Of a stretch of DNA of 64,000 nucleotides, positions 23,175 to 33,805 are shown one piece after another. The position numbers and the translations under genes are program-made. Where the stretch lies: contig JAAXCT010001904.1 of assembly GCA_012490785.1 (NCBI GenBank), forward strand, positions 50,603-114,602, written 5' to 3'. The notes below the pieces were generated by a model. The model saw only the letters and a program-made list of their open reading frames with translations, was not told where the DNA came from and ran no database searches. The stretch comes from Eragrostis nindensis. Taxonomy: Eukaryota > Streptophyta > Magnoliopsida > Poales > Poaceae. Within the stretch, counting starts at the first letter, position 1, and the number at the start of each line of letters is the position of its first letter.

Positions 23175-25431
23175 ATGGTGAAGGCCACGCTCAAGGGCCG
23201 CTTCGACGGCGACAAGGCCACGGCCGCCACCACCCTCGCCCTCCCCGCCGCCGGCGACCTCCGCTTCAAGGCCTCCGCCACCGAAGCCACCTTCACCAAC
23301 GGGCCCTCCCTCACCGGCCTCACCCTCACCCTCGAGAAGCCCGGCGCCTTCCTCGTCGACGTCAAGCCCCACAACCGAGTAAGCTCTTCCTCTTCTTCTT
23401 CTTCTATCATGCTCGCTCACACTTGCTCCACCTACCTCCTCCGATCCTCTTCACCTACTACCAAGTAACACCAACAACCTCGCCGCTCGATTGGGTGCTG
23501 CAGGATGTGCGCTTCCAGTTCATGAACTCCGCCCTCGTGTACGACAAGCGCCTCAGCCTCACCTACACCCACTCCACCAGCCTCGCTGCCGCCGCCGACG
23601 CCGCGCCGCCATCCCGCACCGCGCTCGACTGCACCCTCACCGTCGATCCCGCCAACAAGGTCAGCCTCTCCCACGCGCTCGGCTCCGGCGGATGCCGCGT
23701 CAAGTACTCCTACGCACACGGCGCCGACCGCCTCACCACCATCGAGCCCGTCTTCGACACCAAAACCAACGCCTGGGAGTTCGCCGTCACCAGGAAATTC
23801 CAGGGAGGGGACGCCGTCAAGGGCACCTACCACGCCTCCACCAAGCTGCTCGGCCTCGAGTGGAACAAGGACTCCCTGGCCGGTGGCTCCTTCAAGGTAT
23901 GCGTCGGATTACTCTTTTCTTCTGCTTCTTTGCTACACAAGCATCTGGGATTTAGTGGATTCGTAATTGAGAAATGATGAATTTTTCCTCAACACAATTA
24001 GACAGCTCGTCTCTGTGTCTAGGTCAATAACCAAATGTATGCTTGAAATCCGTTTCCAAATTGCTATTGCACTACTGAATATCGCTTTCCATTCGAGGAG
24101 AGGCAACAGCGTCGGGCTGAAATTTCAGGATTTTGTGCAAATTTGGCCTAAAGCAAAATTGCTGCAAACAGCACCTGCATGGCTCATCAATCCCATTGTA
24201 GTCCAAACAGCAAACCCTGCATTTATATCAATTTGGTCTCATTATCTTTCTGAACTCACTGTCTCACACAACAAAATGGCAAGATAGCTGAGGCGATGAC
24301 CCATGAGTTAATTTGTATCATATAAAATTTGTTAATAATTTGGAAAATAGCTTTGGAGGACGTTTTGAGTTGTGCGATAGGTCCTATGTTTTGATAGTTT
24401 CAAGGTTGTCATAGTTGTTCTTCTCAAAACGGGGGCCAAAACTCACTTTTTTCATACAAAAGATATGCTTGCGTACCCAAGGCATTTTTGTAGCCTAGCT
24501 CTATCATTACTGTGCTGTCTGGGTTAAATCTTGTTTTAACTGTCGTGAAAAATGTCAGCAAAGAACAACGTAGTGATTCATCTCCCATAAATGGAGGAGA
24601 CATCAAACATGTAGTTTGCGAAAAGCTTAACTAAGCTGGTAGTATGAAAGGCTTTTGATTTTTGGAATTTCAAGTCTTTAAATCTATGGTTGCTAGTTGC
24701 TTGAGTAGAAGAGAACAATTGGAGTATGGAGGGCACATCAAACAATATGCATGGTATATATTTGTAATTTTGTGATTGGGTGTACGAATCTATATTTTAG
24801 AGGTTTCTTTCTTAGATGGTCAGATGTGTATATAAAACCATGTTTTCTAGTGACCCAACCCTTGGGATTGCAAGCTTTCTTAAAAAAAAAAATTCTAAGG
24901 GGGAGACCTCCAAATATGACACATGCGCTGTAATGAGTGCCTACATGATTATCCTTTTTCTTCAATTCTGCTGGACTCCTAGGTGTGCTTTATTCAAAGC
25001 AATTCTCGGGGTTAACATTGTACGGTACCAGTTCACAGCTCAAAATGTCTCTTAGCAGGGCCAAGCTTTTAGTTTAAACCAGTTCAGAACTCAAAAGGTC
25101 TCTTAGCAGGAAACATGAAAGTAGCCTTGCTAAATGCCAATTGATGTTTGAGAGAGTGCTGCTGGTGAAGATCTATTCTGGTGGATATGTTGATTCATTG
25201 TTTCGCTCTATAGCAATAGTTATTATTGAATGAATTTGCAATGTGTCATCGACAAATGCATGATTACCACATTCTCTTCATCTTAGATGTTAGCATGTCT
25301 CCACAACATGTTTAAATCTGACAATATATGTCATGCTTCTTTTGCTACAGGTTGCTGCATCTTTTGATTTGTCTGATCAGAGCAAAGCGCCAAAGCTCGT
25401 AGCAGAGAGCACTTGGAACTATGAGATATGA
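23175..25431 (+). CDS. Outer envelope pore protein 24 (OEP24), three exons
   Basis: OEP24 is a beta-barrel channel of the plastid outer envelope that passes phosphorylated sugars and other small metabolites. Exons: 23175-23378, 23504-23896, 25351-25431, all GT-AG and phase 0, giving 225 residues against 213 in Arabidopsis. Family landmarks in order: MVKATLKGRFDGDKATAA, GPSLTGLTLTLEKPGAFLVD, DVRFQFMNSALV, LDCTLTVDPANKVSLSHALG, YSYAHG, TIEPVFDTKTNAWEFAVTRK, KLLGLEWNKDS, and the last exon ending AESTWNYEI. There is no transit peptide, as expected for this outer-envelope protein. The 1.45-kb intron 2 shows no gene. Confidence 0.93.
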
Positions 25432-26192
25432 TCGCCTATGACCGAAGGCAGCTCCTTCCTCAAAAGCACCCTTGTCATATACTGCTTTCTGTACTATTAA
25501 GCTGTTCTTTCCGGGTGCACTATCCATTATATCTGGTTTTGTTACTCATTTTTTGCCTGTCACGCGATGGGATTTTTCACTGACTATCAATGCTATGACA
25601 TTAAAATGATCACTCCCAATTACAGTTATATGCATGCATGCGATTGAACACGAATGTCTCTGGGAAACGAGAGTGCCTCTGTTGGATTTATTCTGTGGTA
25701 ACATGCAAAGCTATGGGTGGTAGAATGGATGGATGCATCATCGTTCCTTGCGTGGATGCTAGTGTTTCCTTGGAACAACATAAAAGGAGCATCACAGGTG
25801 GTGTTGGCCGTGATCTCTGGCACTTGGCAATCCTTGGCAGAATGCTCATGTATTGCATATGGTTTAGTAGTGAGATATAGTTTGATGCTATCTATTTACA
25901 AGCCCAGACAGTATAAAAACTGGTCATCTTGGATTGGATGCTAAGCATGTGGCACTAATCCTGTTTTGGGTGAGAATTTTTAGCAACGCACCCCCTCGGC
26001 AAGGCAACACTTGTCTGCCCCACCTACGTTACGTGTTGCTACAAGAAATGAAACAGAACGGGTCCAATGAAATTGAGACTTGTTGCTTCGAGCTCAGGTA
26101 GCCCGCCGTGCCCATTCAGATCAATGCTCTTGGTCTTGGAAGAGGCCGGTCCCTCAGCTTAGCACCGAAGCAGCAAAGCCAAGCCAAGCCAT

Positions 26193-26199
26193 TATAAAA
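26193..26199 (+). promoter_or_regulatory. TATA box of the first ARF gene
   Basis: TATAAAA lies 108 bases before the start codon at 26307, a normal distance for a plant TATA promoter with an 80-base leader. Confidence 0.6.
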
Positions 26200-26306
26200 C
26201 CCTTGAGCCTTCTACTGTTCCGGCAAGCACAAGAGCGGCTACTGACATTGACAAGCAGTTCATTAAGCGTCTTGCTTCCGTTAAAGTTGCTGATCGAGGA
26301 GGGACG

Positions 26307-27536
26307 ATGGGCGCGGCCATGGGACTGCTGCTGAGCTTGAGCCATCGTCTGTTCATGAGCAAGAAGGAGGCCCGAATCCTGATGCTGGGGCTGGACGCTG
26401 CCGGCAAGACCACCATCCTCTACAAGCTCAAGATCGGCGAGGTCGTCTCCACCGTCGCAACCATCGGTAGGTCACCTGCAAAATGCCACCATCTGAATAT
26501 CTCCTTTTATGTTCGACAAACATATTTCCTCGTCCTCTTGATCATGTATGTATTGCATCCACATCAATTGCTTGCATTTAGTTGGAATTGGATGGACTCC
26601 ACACAGGAGAGCAAGCGTACTCGATTTTTTTTGAACTGCTAAAAAGAGCGCCTTTTGCAGGGTTTAATGTCGAGACAGTTGAGTATGGCAACATCAGCTT
26701 CACTGTTTGGGACGTCGGAGGCCAAGGCTCGGTACATATCGTCACGCATTGCGTTGGGTTTACTTACCTACCGTGACTGAAGCCATTTTGGTGATCGATT
26801 ATACTTGTGTGGTATTTAATTTCAGATCCGGCGCTTGTGGAAGCACTACTTCCATGGCACCCAGGGCCTGATCTTCGTCATCGACAGCAGTGACAGGGAG
26901 AGGCTTCCTGATGCCAGGGACGAGTTGAATATGTTGCTGAACGAGGTTAATTTCTGTCTTGCACTACCCAAGTCAGCAGGTGATGGTTTGGCTTCTAAAG
27001 ATGGATGTGTTCTGAATGAATTGCAGGAGGAACTTAGAGATGCTGCGCTGCTCGTGTTTGCGAATAAGCAGGACCTTCCGAATGCCGTGAGTGCAGCAGA
27101 GATGGCAGAGGAGCTTGGTCTTCGGTCCATTCGCCACCGTAGATGGTCTCTGCCCTCTTTAATTATTTGATTTCATCTTAAGTCTCAGTTCACAGTCTCC
27201 AGCCCATACAGGAATGAAACTGCCCGGGTTGATTCTGCAGGTACATTCAGAGCGGTTGTGCAACTTCAGGAGAAGGCCTGTACGGGGGGCTGGATTGGCT
27301 CTCCAGGAACATCAATAACAAGGTTTGTGTTTTACGTTTCGGGTCTTTGCAATGTACTAAGCTTGTCAAAAACAAAGGAAGGAATTTTCTTTTCCTAAGG
27401 AACGTGCACATAAAAGTCAGGAAAAACTGCTGCTGGCGTGGCCTGAAGGCAGCGTGTGTGCCTATAGTCCTACTCCACAGCTGAAAGAAGTGCTACTATA
27501 TTTTGGCTTATGTTGTTTGCATTTTTGCAGGCCTAA
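26307..27536 (+). CDS. ADP-ribosylation factor (ARF-type small GTPase), six exons
   Basis: ARF GTPases recruit coats and tethers to Golgi and endosomal membranes. Exons: 26307-26466, 26661-26731, 26826-26945, 27027-27145, 27241-27322, 27531-27536; all GT-AG with matching phases, giving 185 residues (ARF1 has 181). Motifs: P-loop GLDAAGKT (29-36), switch I ATIGFNVETVEY, switch II WDVGGQ with catalytic Gln (75), NKQD (130-133) and CATSGEGL near the end. The final exon codes only Ala plus stop. The ATG at 26319 would give exactly the canonical ARF length; both Met are followed by Gly, as N-myristoylation needs. Divergent from ARF1 at STVATIG and at GQGS in place of GQDK. It is the likely intact member of a tandem pair with 28577-29803. 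Confidence 0.92.
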
Positions 27537-28576
27537 GGAGTTTGGATGGACATGTATGGTGCAGACACGCAGTATTTTGGATTGGTGTGTGAATATGATG
27601 GGGCTTATTGACCCTAGTGTTCCGGGGAATCGTCAGATGATGCCGCCCAATACAAACATCCAAGGGATCATGTAGTTGCCTGAATGTTAAGTGCTCTGCC
27701 GAGCAGTGAATTTGTGTTTTCAATTTTTTTTCTTCTTCTTTTGAAAAAAGTTCACAACTGTCGTTTGTGAGTCACAAATAATGTACAGACGTCGTTTGTG
27801 TTCTCTGTACAATCCGTAAAGAAAATGACCTATGGATGGTCCCGCTATTCATTTTTGCTTGTCCGGCGATGAGATATCACTTTTCTTGGCCATGGCATTG
27901 TACTCTAAATGAACACAGAGCTGTGGAACCCGCTTCCATATATGTAGGAAATATTAACGTTTTTGCGGGGAGATTAATCCATCATTTCATTTTCAGCTAC
28001 TACAGTAGTGTATTCCATGCCTCCGCCTTCATGATCCGACACAGAGATGCCTTTATGTGTAAAAAGAAAACGATCAGGACTCGTGTTTTGTGTTTTCCTG
28101 GAAGCATATAGGATGCATGTGTCACTGCCAGCTGCAAGAAGCGCACCACGCACGTATCAGTAGGTGACACAGGGCAACGGCTGGCTTGAGTCAATTGAGC
28201 TTAAGCCGCTTCGTGCTCCAGAATCAGAGGAGGTTGACGACGACTTTGCTGTGTCACATGCTACTGACGCACATGGCAAAGATAATCAAGAAGATGTATG
28301 CATAACCGTGACTGTCATTCAGTGGTCAACGAAGTGGTTCGCTTAGGACTGAAGGAGCACGCCAGCTGTGATTACTTTTCTACTACTTCTGAGATGGTAG
28401 CTGTCTAGCTGATGACTCTGTCCCTCCAGTTTCTGTTTTTTTTTTTTTTTGAACGGTGTCCCTCCAGTTTCTTATTACATGCACATGCGCGCTAGTGCCT
28501 TTGTCCAGGAAGATCGAGCTCATCTCTGAAACTAATTGAGCAGCTAGCTAGCAGATCGAGGAGCGGAGCAGTGGCC
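27537..28576. other. 3' flank and spacer between ARF paralogues
   Basis: The first part is presumably 3' UTR of the upstream ARF gene. An open stretch at about 28164-28346 is acidic and Asp/Glu-rich but matches nothing I recognise, so I do not call it a gene. A tiny poly-T insertion at 28435-28456 is listed separately. Confidence 0.5.
28435..28456 (-). mobile_element. Extremely truncated retroposon tail with target duplication
   Basis: A 22-base insertion (G, a T-run, then GAACGG) is flanked by exact 16-base copies of TGTCCCTCCAGTTTCT at 28419-28434 and 28457-28472. On the minus strand it is a few terminal bases plus a poly-A tail, as left by target-primed reverse transcription that aborted almost at once. 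Confidence 0.75.
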
Positions 28577-29803
28577 ATGGGCATGGCGATGGGACGGCTG
28601 CTGAAGCTGAGCCTGAGCCTGAGGCAGCTGTTGGGATGGAAGCAGGAGATGCAGATCCTGTTGTTAGGCCTTGGATTCACCGGCAAGACGACCATCATCA
28701 ACAAGCTCAAACTCGGCAAGGTCGTCGACACCACCCCAACAATCGGTACGTAGTCTGAGGAAGCTTTGATATGGCGTACCGGTCGAAGCGCTAAGAGACT
28801 CGATCGGTTTTTTGTTTTTTTTTATATAGGACTGGACTGTTTGTTTTACTTTGCTATATACAGGGTTCAATCTGGAGAAATTTGAATACAACGACATCAG
28901 CTTCATTGCTTTTGATATGGGCCGAGGACCGGTACATGCCTTTGATATGTGCCAACAGCTTGTCCCAGAACCTACCGTGACTCCAGTCATCTCATGGTTT
29001 GAATCTGCAGCTCCAGCCCTTGTTGAGGCATTACTTCCATGGCACCCAGGGCTTCATCTTCGTCATCGACAGCACCGACAGGGAGGGGCTTCCTTACGCC
29101 AGAGATCATTTGAACATGATTCTGAATGAGGTACAAACTTTGCTGCTTGTATAAGTCATCATGTTTCAGTTGCTGTATTCTTCAACCTTTTTTGTTAAGA
29201 GACTTTTACTTGGCTGTTATTAGTATGTTGATCAGTAGGGGCTTGCCCCTCCTGTTCATTCAAAAGAATCAAGCCAATAATAATAGGCTGGTAAGGCTTG
29301 TGAAGATGCACCCTGAATGAATGGCAGGAGGAGGCTAGGAATGCTACGATGCTCGTGTTTGCGAACAAGCAGGACCTTCCGACTGCCATGAGTGCAGAAG
29401 AGATAGCAGAGAAGATTGGGCTCAACTCCCTTTGCCACCGTAGATGGTCTCTCATTTCCTTTTTCGACATGGGCATTGCCCCTTTCCATTACGATAACGG
29501 AAAACAATGGTCTCTCATTTCTGACTTGCTATCAGCCGTCCGAACTGATTCTGCAGGCACATTCAGAGTGGCTCTGCAACCTCAGGAGAAGGCCTCTATG
29601 AAGGGATGGATTGGCTCTGCACCAGCATCAACGCCAAGGTGTGTGTGTGTGCTCTATGTTTCATACCACTCGTTGTCTCAAAAAAAGAAACAACCGCTAT
29701 TGTACATCTCAGGGCTGTTGCCTAGAGTAGCATGACATGAGAGGCTACTATTTTGGTACGTCGCCGTTTGAATCATGCTGTTTACATTTTCGTGCAGGCC
29801 TAA
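28577..29803 (+). CDS. Divergent ARF-like GTPase without the switch-II glutamine, six exons
   Basis: Tandem paralogue of the gene at 26307. Exons: 28577-28745, 28864-28931, 29011-29130, 29328-29446, 29557-29638, 29798-29803; the same intron positions and phases as its neighbour, all GT-AG, 187 residues with no stop. The P-loop keeps GxxxxGKT as GLGFTGKT (31-38), switch I keeps TPTIGFNLE, and NKQD is intact. The switch-II WDVGGQ is replaced by FDMGRGP and is one residue shorter, so the catalytic Gln and second Gly are gone. The start is ATG 28577; two further in-frame ATG-Gly or ATG-Ala codons follow. It is either a GTP-locked or regulatory ARF, or a gene decaying without frame loss; the retained frame favours some constraint. 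The end codes Ala plus stop as in its neighbour. Confidence 0.82.
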
Positions 29804-30945
29804 GGAAGTCTGAAAACCAGATGACAAAGGGAGTTGGATGTCCGTTGTCTACTAATTTCTTGACCGCAATTACCGTTGTCAGTGCTACTTTGCACAGTTG
29901 TAATAGACTACGTGTCTTGTCTTCTGAGAAGTTTTACGGTGCACCATACCACTAGTATTATACTAGCTGCCTTGACCACTAGTAAAATACAAATCTTAGC
30001 ATTAGGAGACATCTCTGGGATTCTTGACGAGCGAGAGTCATCAAATCACCAGAGACATCCTTGAACCGGTTTAATTAGTTCTTTAGCCAAATTGCCCACC
30101 GAAATTAAGTGGTATAGAAGAGGCAAGCAAACATGTAACGCACTAAAACGACGCCTCGTTGGGTAGGCTACAAGTGTGCTTTTGATTGTTGTTTGCTACG
30201 CATCAGGTTCTTCAAATTGCTGCTGAATATCCAAGCGGCATCGCATCCACGCTGGAATGGACCTATATATACGCTTGCGTCCGACGCAAATATATAGTGA
30301 GCGGTCAGAAAACCTGGAAAGCTCAGAAGGGAACGGGATCAGCTGATCATTCACTCGTCAGCTTCGCATGCAATTGACTTCACATTATGTATAGTATTGT
30401 TCTAGATAAATGCATGAGTACGGCAGGATCGATGTATCACGTCACTGGGATGTGCTGAAAGTTCCCAATTCATATGAAGTTTTGCATCGTTTCGTTTCTC
30501 GAAAGAAAGAAAAACTTGCATTATTTCATTTCATGATTAGACTACGGTCTATTCGCGCGTATGCTTGATTCGGAGCTGAAACCAGGATCGAATCTGCTGC
30601 TGATGCAAAATAATACAGTACTAGCTGACAGCACTCGGGTGGCTAGACGCGCTGAATATCTTTGAGCAGGAGGCAGCAGGTCAGAATCCGAGAAAAGCAG
30701 ACACCGAGACGGGAGGAGAAATAAGGAACAAATGGACGATGCAGAGCCAGACGTACACTTACGAACCATGCTGGTAGTGATTGGTTGGCTTTTTCTTTAA
30801 TTTTTTCATTCTTTGCATTCACGGATTCACCACTTGCTTTAATTATACAAATTAAAAAGGAGGGCTCCGATCGTGTGACTCTAGCAGCAGAAAGCACTGT
30901 AGTTTTAACTTTCAGTTGTCAACTAATAACTAAACCTTGTATATG
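29804..30945. other. Intergenic; no gene seen
   Basis: Nothing supportable apart from 3' flank of the ARF-like gene and the left target-site copy (30928-30945) of the adjacent retroposon. Confidence 0.55.
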
Positions 30946-31841
30946 TGCGACGCACCTCCCCTTTCGGGTTTCTCTCGAACCCTCCCCTTTCTACAGTAGA
31001 GGAGGCGACCGGGAGGCGACCGGGGGCGATTCGTGCTCTCGCCGGCGCGACCGCTCGTCTTCCTCGCCTCCGACGGCCTGCGGGTCGTGGGGAGGCGGGG
31101 AAGACGGTGGATTCGTCGCCGGCGTGGAGATTTGGTCCTAGTAGATCTAGGTTTTCGTTTCCGGCGATGGCGTCCAGGCGGTGGCGGCGTCTTCGTCAAG
31201 GAATAAGGTCCTTCCGTGCTTGTCCTCGCCTCGGCGGTGCGACGCTCCGGTGCCGTCGACGAGCGCGTGGAGGTGGGGTTGGCTTTCGCCGGCCCTTGTA
31301 CAGGAGTCGCGCGTCGGTCCTCTTCTTCCTTGGCGGTCGCCGAGGCGGGGAGGGGGCTGGCTCTTCGGATCTTGGAGGAAGAGGCGGCTGCGGGTTGGTG
31401 GACGGATGGAGGTCGGACCGAGCTCGGAGAGGCCGCGGCGGCGTCGGTCGTCGACGGCGAGCGGAGGTTCGAGCTGGTCGAAGCTCGGGGCGTGGCCCCG
31501 GCCGACGGCGGCGTTCAGCTATGGCGCATCCCGTTCTGCGGGTGTCTTCTACGGCTCAAATCAAAGCCATGTGGCGATGGGGCTTCTTCCAGCGTAGGGT
31601 TGGTGGCGGCGGCGGGATCGACTGGCGCCGGCGGTGGCTGGCGACGGCGGATCTCGACGTTTCTGGTGAGCAAAAGGTCCAGGGGCTTATCTGCAATTTT
31701 GGGTTTAGTTAGGGGCCTTTTTGCTTATTGGGTGGGACAGCTGTCCTTTGTATCCTCCTACAACGTACCTGTATGTGTACGTATTTGTGTACTCCTTCCT
31801 TAACTTAAATACAGGTATGTTTGATCAAAAAAAAAAAAAAA
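30946..31841 (+). mobile_element. Non-autonomous non-LTR retroposon (0.9 kb) with 18-base target duplication
   Basis: The insertion ends in an A-run (about 31828-31841) and is flanked by exact copies of AACTAAACCTTGTATATG at 30928-30945 and 31842-31859, which shows directly that it was retroposed. The body is GC-rich, with a 5' portion carrying TCTCTCGAACC, CTACAGTA and repeated GGCGACCGGGAGGCGACC. No reverse transcriptase is present. Open frames across it are Arg/Gly-rich composition effects. Its 5' end is related to that of the element at 32931-33788 in the opposite orientation, so the two are probably short members of one family mobilised by a LINE. Confidence 0.85.
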
Positions 31842-32122
31842 AACTAAACCTTGTATATGCCGGAATAAATCGTCGCCTTGCTTCATTGCTTGCGACTTGC
31901 TAGATACTTCAAGTCGATGGTTGGATGAATCCCCATGCAGCAGCCAAGTGAGAGCGCGGTTGCTTTGTTCCCCGGCCCGGCCCTAGCTGCAAATTGCACT
32001 ATTTCTTTCTCTAGCTAGTACCTTTCGCTTTATTTATTGACCATGCGTACATCAGAAATTCCACCGCCATTTCCATTGCCCATTTGCAATTTTTCTTTGA
32101 TCCCTTGGCTTAATTCCGGCAG

Positions 32123-32130
32123 TATAAATA
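32123..32130 (+). promoter_or_regulatory. TATA box of the RADIALIS-like gene
   Basis: TATAAATA lies 127 bases before the start codon at 32257, with a CAGCTGCCAGC segment just downstream. Confidence 0.65.
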
Positions 32131-32256
32131 CCAGCTGCCAGCTTCTCCAATATATCCGAAGCAAGCAAGACTGGCTGACTAGATTATTGTAATTAAGGAG
32201 TGAGATTATTAGTCCAAATTAATCAGCAGCAAGGCGATCGATAAGAATATATAGAT

Positions 32257-32650
32257 ATGTCGACGACGACGAGGACGGAGTGGAGCGACAGCGAGAACGA
32301 GAGGTTCGAGAGAGCGCTGGCGACGCACGGCCAAGACTGGGAGCGCATCGCCGCCGCGGTCGGAGGCGGCAAGACGGTCGACGACATCAAGCGCCACTAT
32401 GACCTCCTCGTGGAGCACGTCGGCGACATCGAGGCCGGCCGCTACGGCTACCCCCCCAGCAACGGCTCCACCGGCAACGGAAACAACAATGCTACCGGCG
32501 GCAGCAGCAACAACACCAGGTACGTACGTACGTAGTATTTGCTATAATTTGTATGTAGTATACGTGTTTATATACTTCCGTTCTAGCTGCACTTGCTTAC
32601 TTATTGCTGACTTTTGTACGTGTTGCAGAGCTAATCAGCCCCAGACATGA
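32257..32650 (+). CDS. RADIALIS-like single-MYB (SANT) protein, two exons
   Basis: Small one-repeat MYB of the RADIALIS/RSM family, nuclear proteins that often act by competing for MYB partners. Exons 32257-32519 and 32629-32650 (GT-AG, phase 2) give 94 residues, typical of the family. The MYB/SANT repeat lies at about residues 7-55: EWSDSENERFERALATHG, DWERIAAAVGGGKTVDDIKR, HYDLLVEHV. An Asn/Gly/Ser-rich tail and a seven-residue second exon follow. The stop codon lies inside a 19-base target-site duplication made by a tiny retroposon insertion, and the 3' flank is interrupted again by an 858-base retroposon at 32931. Confidence 0.9.
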
Positions 32651-32661
32651 TTGACGACCCT

Positions 32662-32680
32662 TCTTCGCAAAAAAAAAAGA
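32662..32680 (+). mobile_element. 19-base truncated retroposon insertion at the RADIALIS-like stop
   Basis: TCTTCGC followed by ten A and GA, flanked by 19-base direct repeats (32643-32661 and 32681-32699, one mismatch). The left copy contains the stop codon. The TTCGC plus poly-A end matches the 3' end of the larger element at 32931-33788 read on its own strand, so this looks like an almost fully 5'-truncated insertion of the same family. Confidence 0.75.
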
Positions 32681-32930
32681 AGACATGACTGACGACCCTG
32701 CGACGACATATACACATACATCAATCTCTATGTACACTTATCCATACAAACAATACGCACAAGCGTGTATGCGTCCATTGAAGTGTTCGTATATGCACGT
32801 CCTGTATATTTGGAAGTGTAATAATGAGCTTGTTGCGGACATGAATGTAACGGGAGCAGTCCAGTGTTCTTCATGCGTTCGCTGTTAATTTTCCGTTCAG
32901 CGTTACGTGTAATAATGAAATTGAAATGTT

Positions 32931-33788
32931 TTTTTTTTTTTTGCGAAAAGGGTGGGACATATATTAAACCCTGAGCACAGTACAACCCAGCCTTTTTACA
33001 GAAAGGCCCCTGAAGAAAAAGAAATTACACAGAACTCCTCTTTCATCCAGAGGCTTCCCGACAACAGCTTCTTCGCCGCCGGTGGCCACCGTCGGAGCCA
33101 GCAGGCTCCCTCCTCCCTCCTTGAAGGCGAACTCCAAACTTTGGAAAAGCAGCCGATTGAATCATCACGAAGAAGGAACAAGCCCGGCCATCGCATCATC
33201 ACAGGAGCAAAAGAGGTAACCCAAACCACCTCCTCAAAGCACCAACCAGCAAGAAGAAGCAGAAATCCGGCGAGGTCATCGTCGACAGTCGACGTCAACC
33301 ACCCGGAAGAACCATTCCACACCACCGGCAAACGCCGGCGGGGGAAACCAAAATCCACACCACCCAAACAGCCGGCGGGGGAACAAAATTCTTCCACCCT
33401 TTCGCAAAGGAGAAGAAAACAAACCTCCACAAGGCAAAGCCGGTAGCCACGCCACCGTCAACGACGCCATCGTCGCCGGATTCACCAGGGGAGAAGACAA
33501 GGCCGGCCAACATCGAAGATGCGGCCGGAACCCTAACCCTAAAAGGGATTAAACTAGCCTAGAAACTACTAGGAACTAGAAAACCTACGCCGGACGACGA
33601 TTCCGCAAGTCTCCCAGCCCTCCCGAGCCCGACGGGCCACCGGAGGGGAGGGAGAACAGGCGGAATCGCCGCCGGAAAGGAGGTCGCCTCCCTGTCGCCC
33701 GCTCCTTACTGTAGCAGTGTGGATAAGGTTCGAGAGAGTCCAGTAGGCGCGGTGATGAGGTGACAGTTAGCAGGAAGCTGGGAGAGCC
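32931..33788 (-). mobile_element. Non-autonomous non-LTR retroposon (0.86 kb) with 17-base target duplication
   Basis: The element lies on the minus strand: a T-run at its left end is its poly-A tail. Exact 17-base copies of AATGAAATTGAAATGTT flank it at 32914-32930 and 33789-33805. Its far end carries CTCTCGAACC, CTACAGTA and GGCGAC-GGGAGGCGACC, related to the element at 30946-31841. No reverse transcriptase is seen. It sits where the 3' UTR of the RADIALIS-like gene is expected. Confidence 0.85.
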
Positions 33789-33805
33789 AATGAAATTGAA
33801 ATGTT

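Noticed and set aside
28164..28346. Acidic 60-residue frame between the ARF genes
   Set aside because: No recognisable family and no gene structure; kept only as part of the spacer.
30945..31803. Several open frames of 140-255 residues
   Set aside because: They lie wholly inside a retroposon with poly-A tail and target duplication, overlap one another, and have no recognisable domain.
32952..33513. Open frames on both strands downstream of the RADIALIS-like gene
   Set aside because: They lie inside the minus-strand retroposon and are composition effects.
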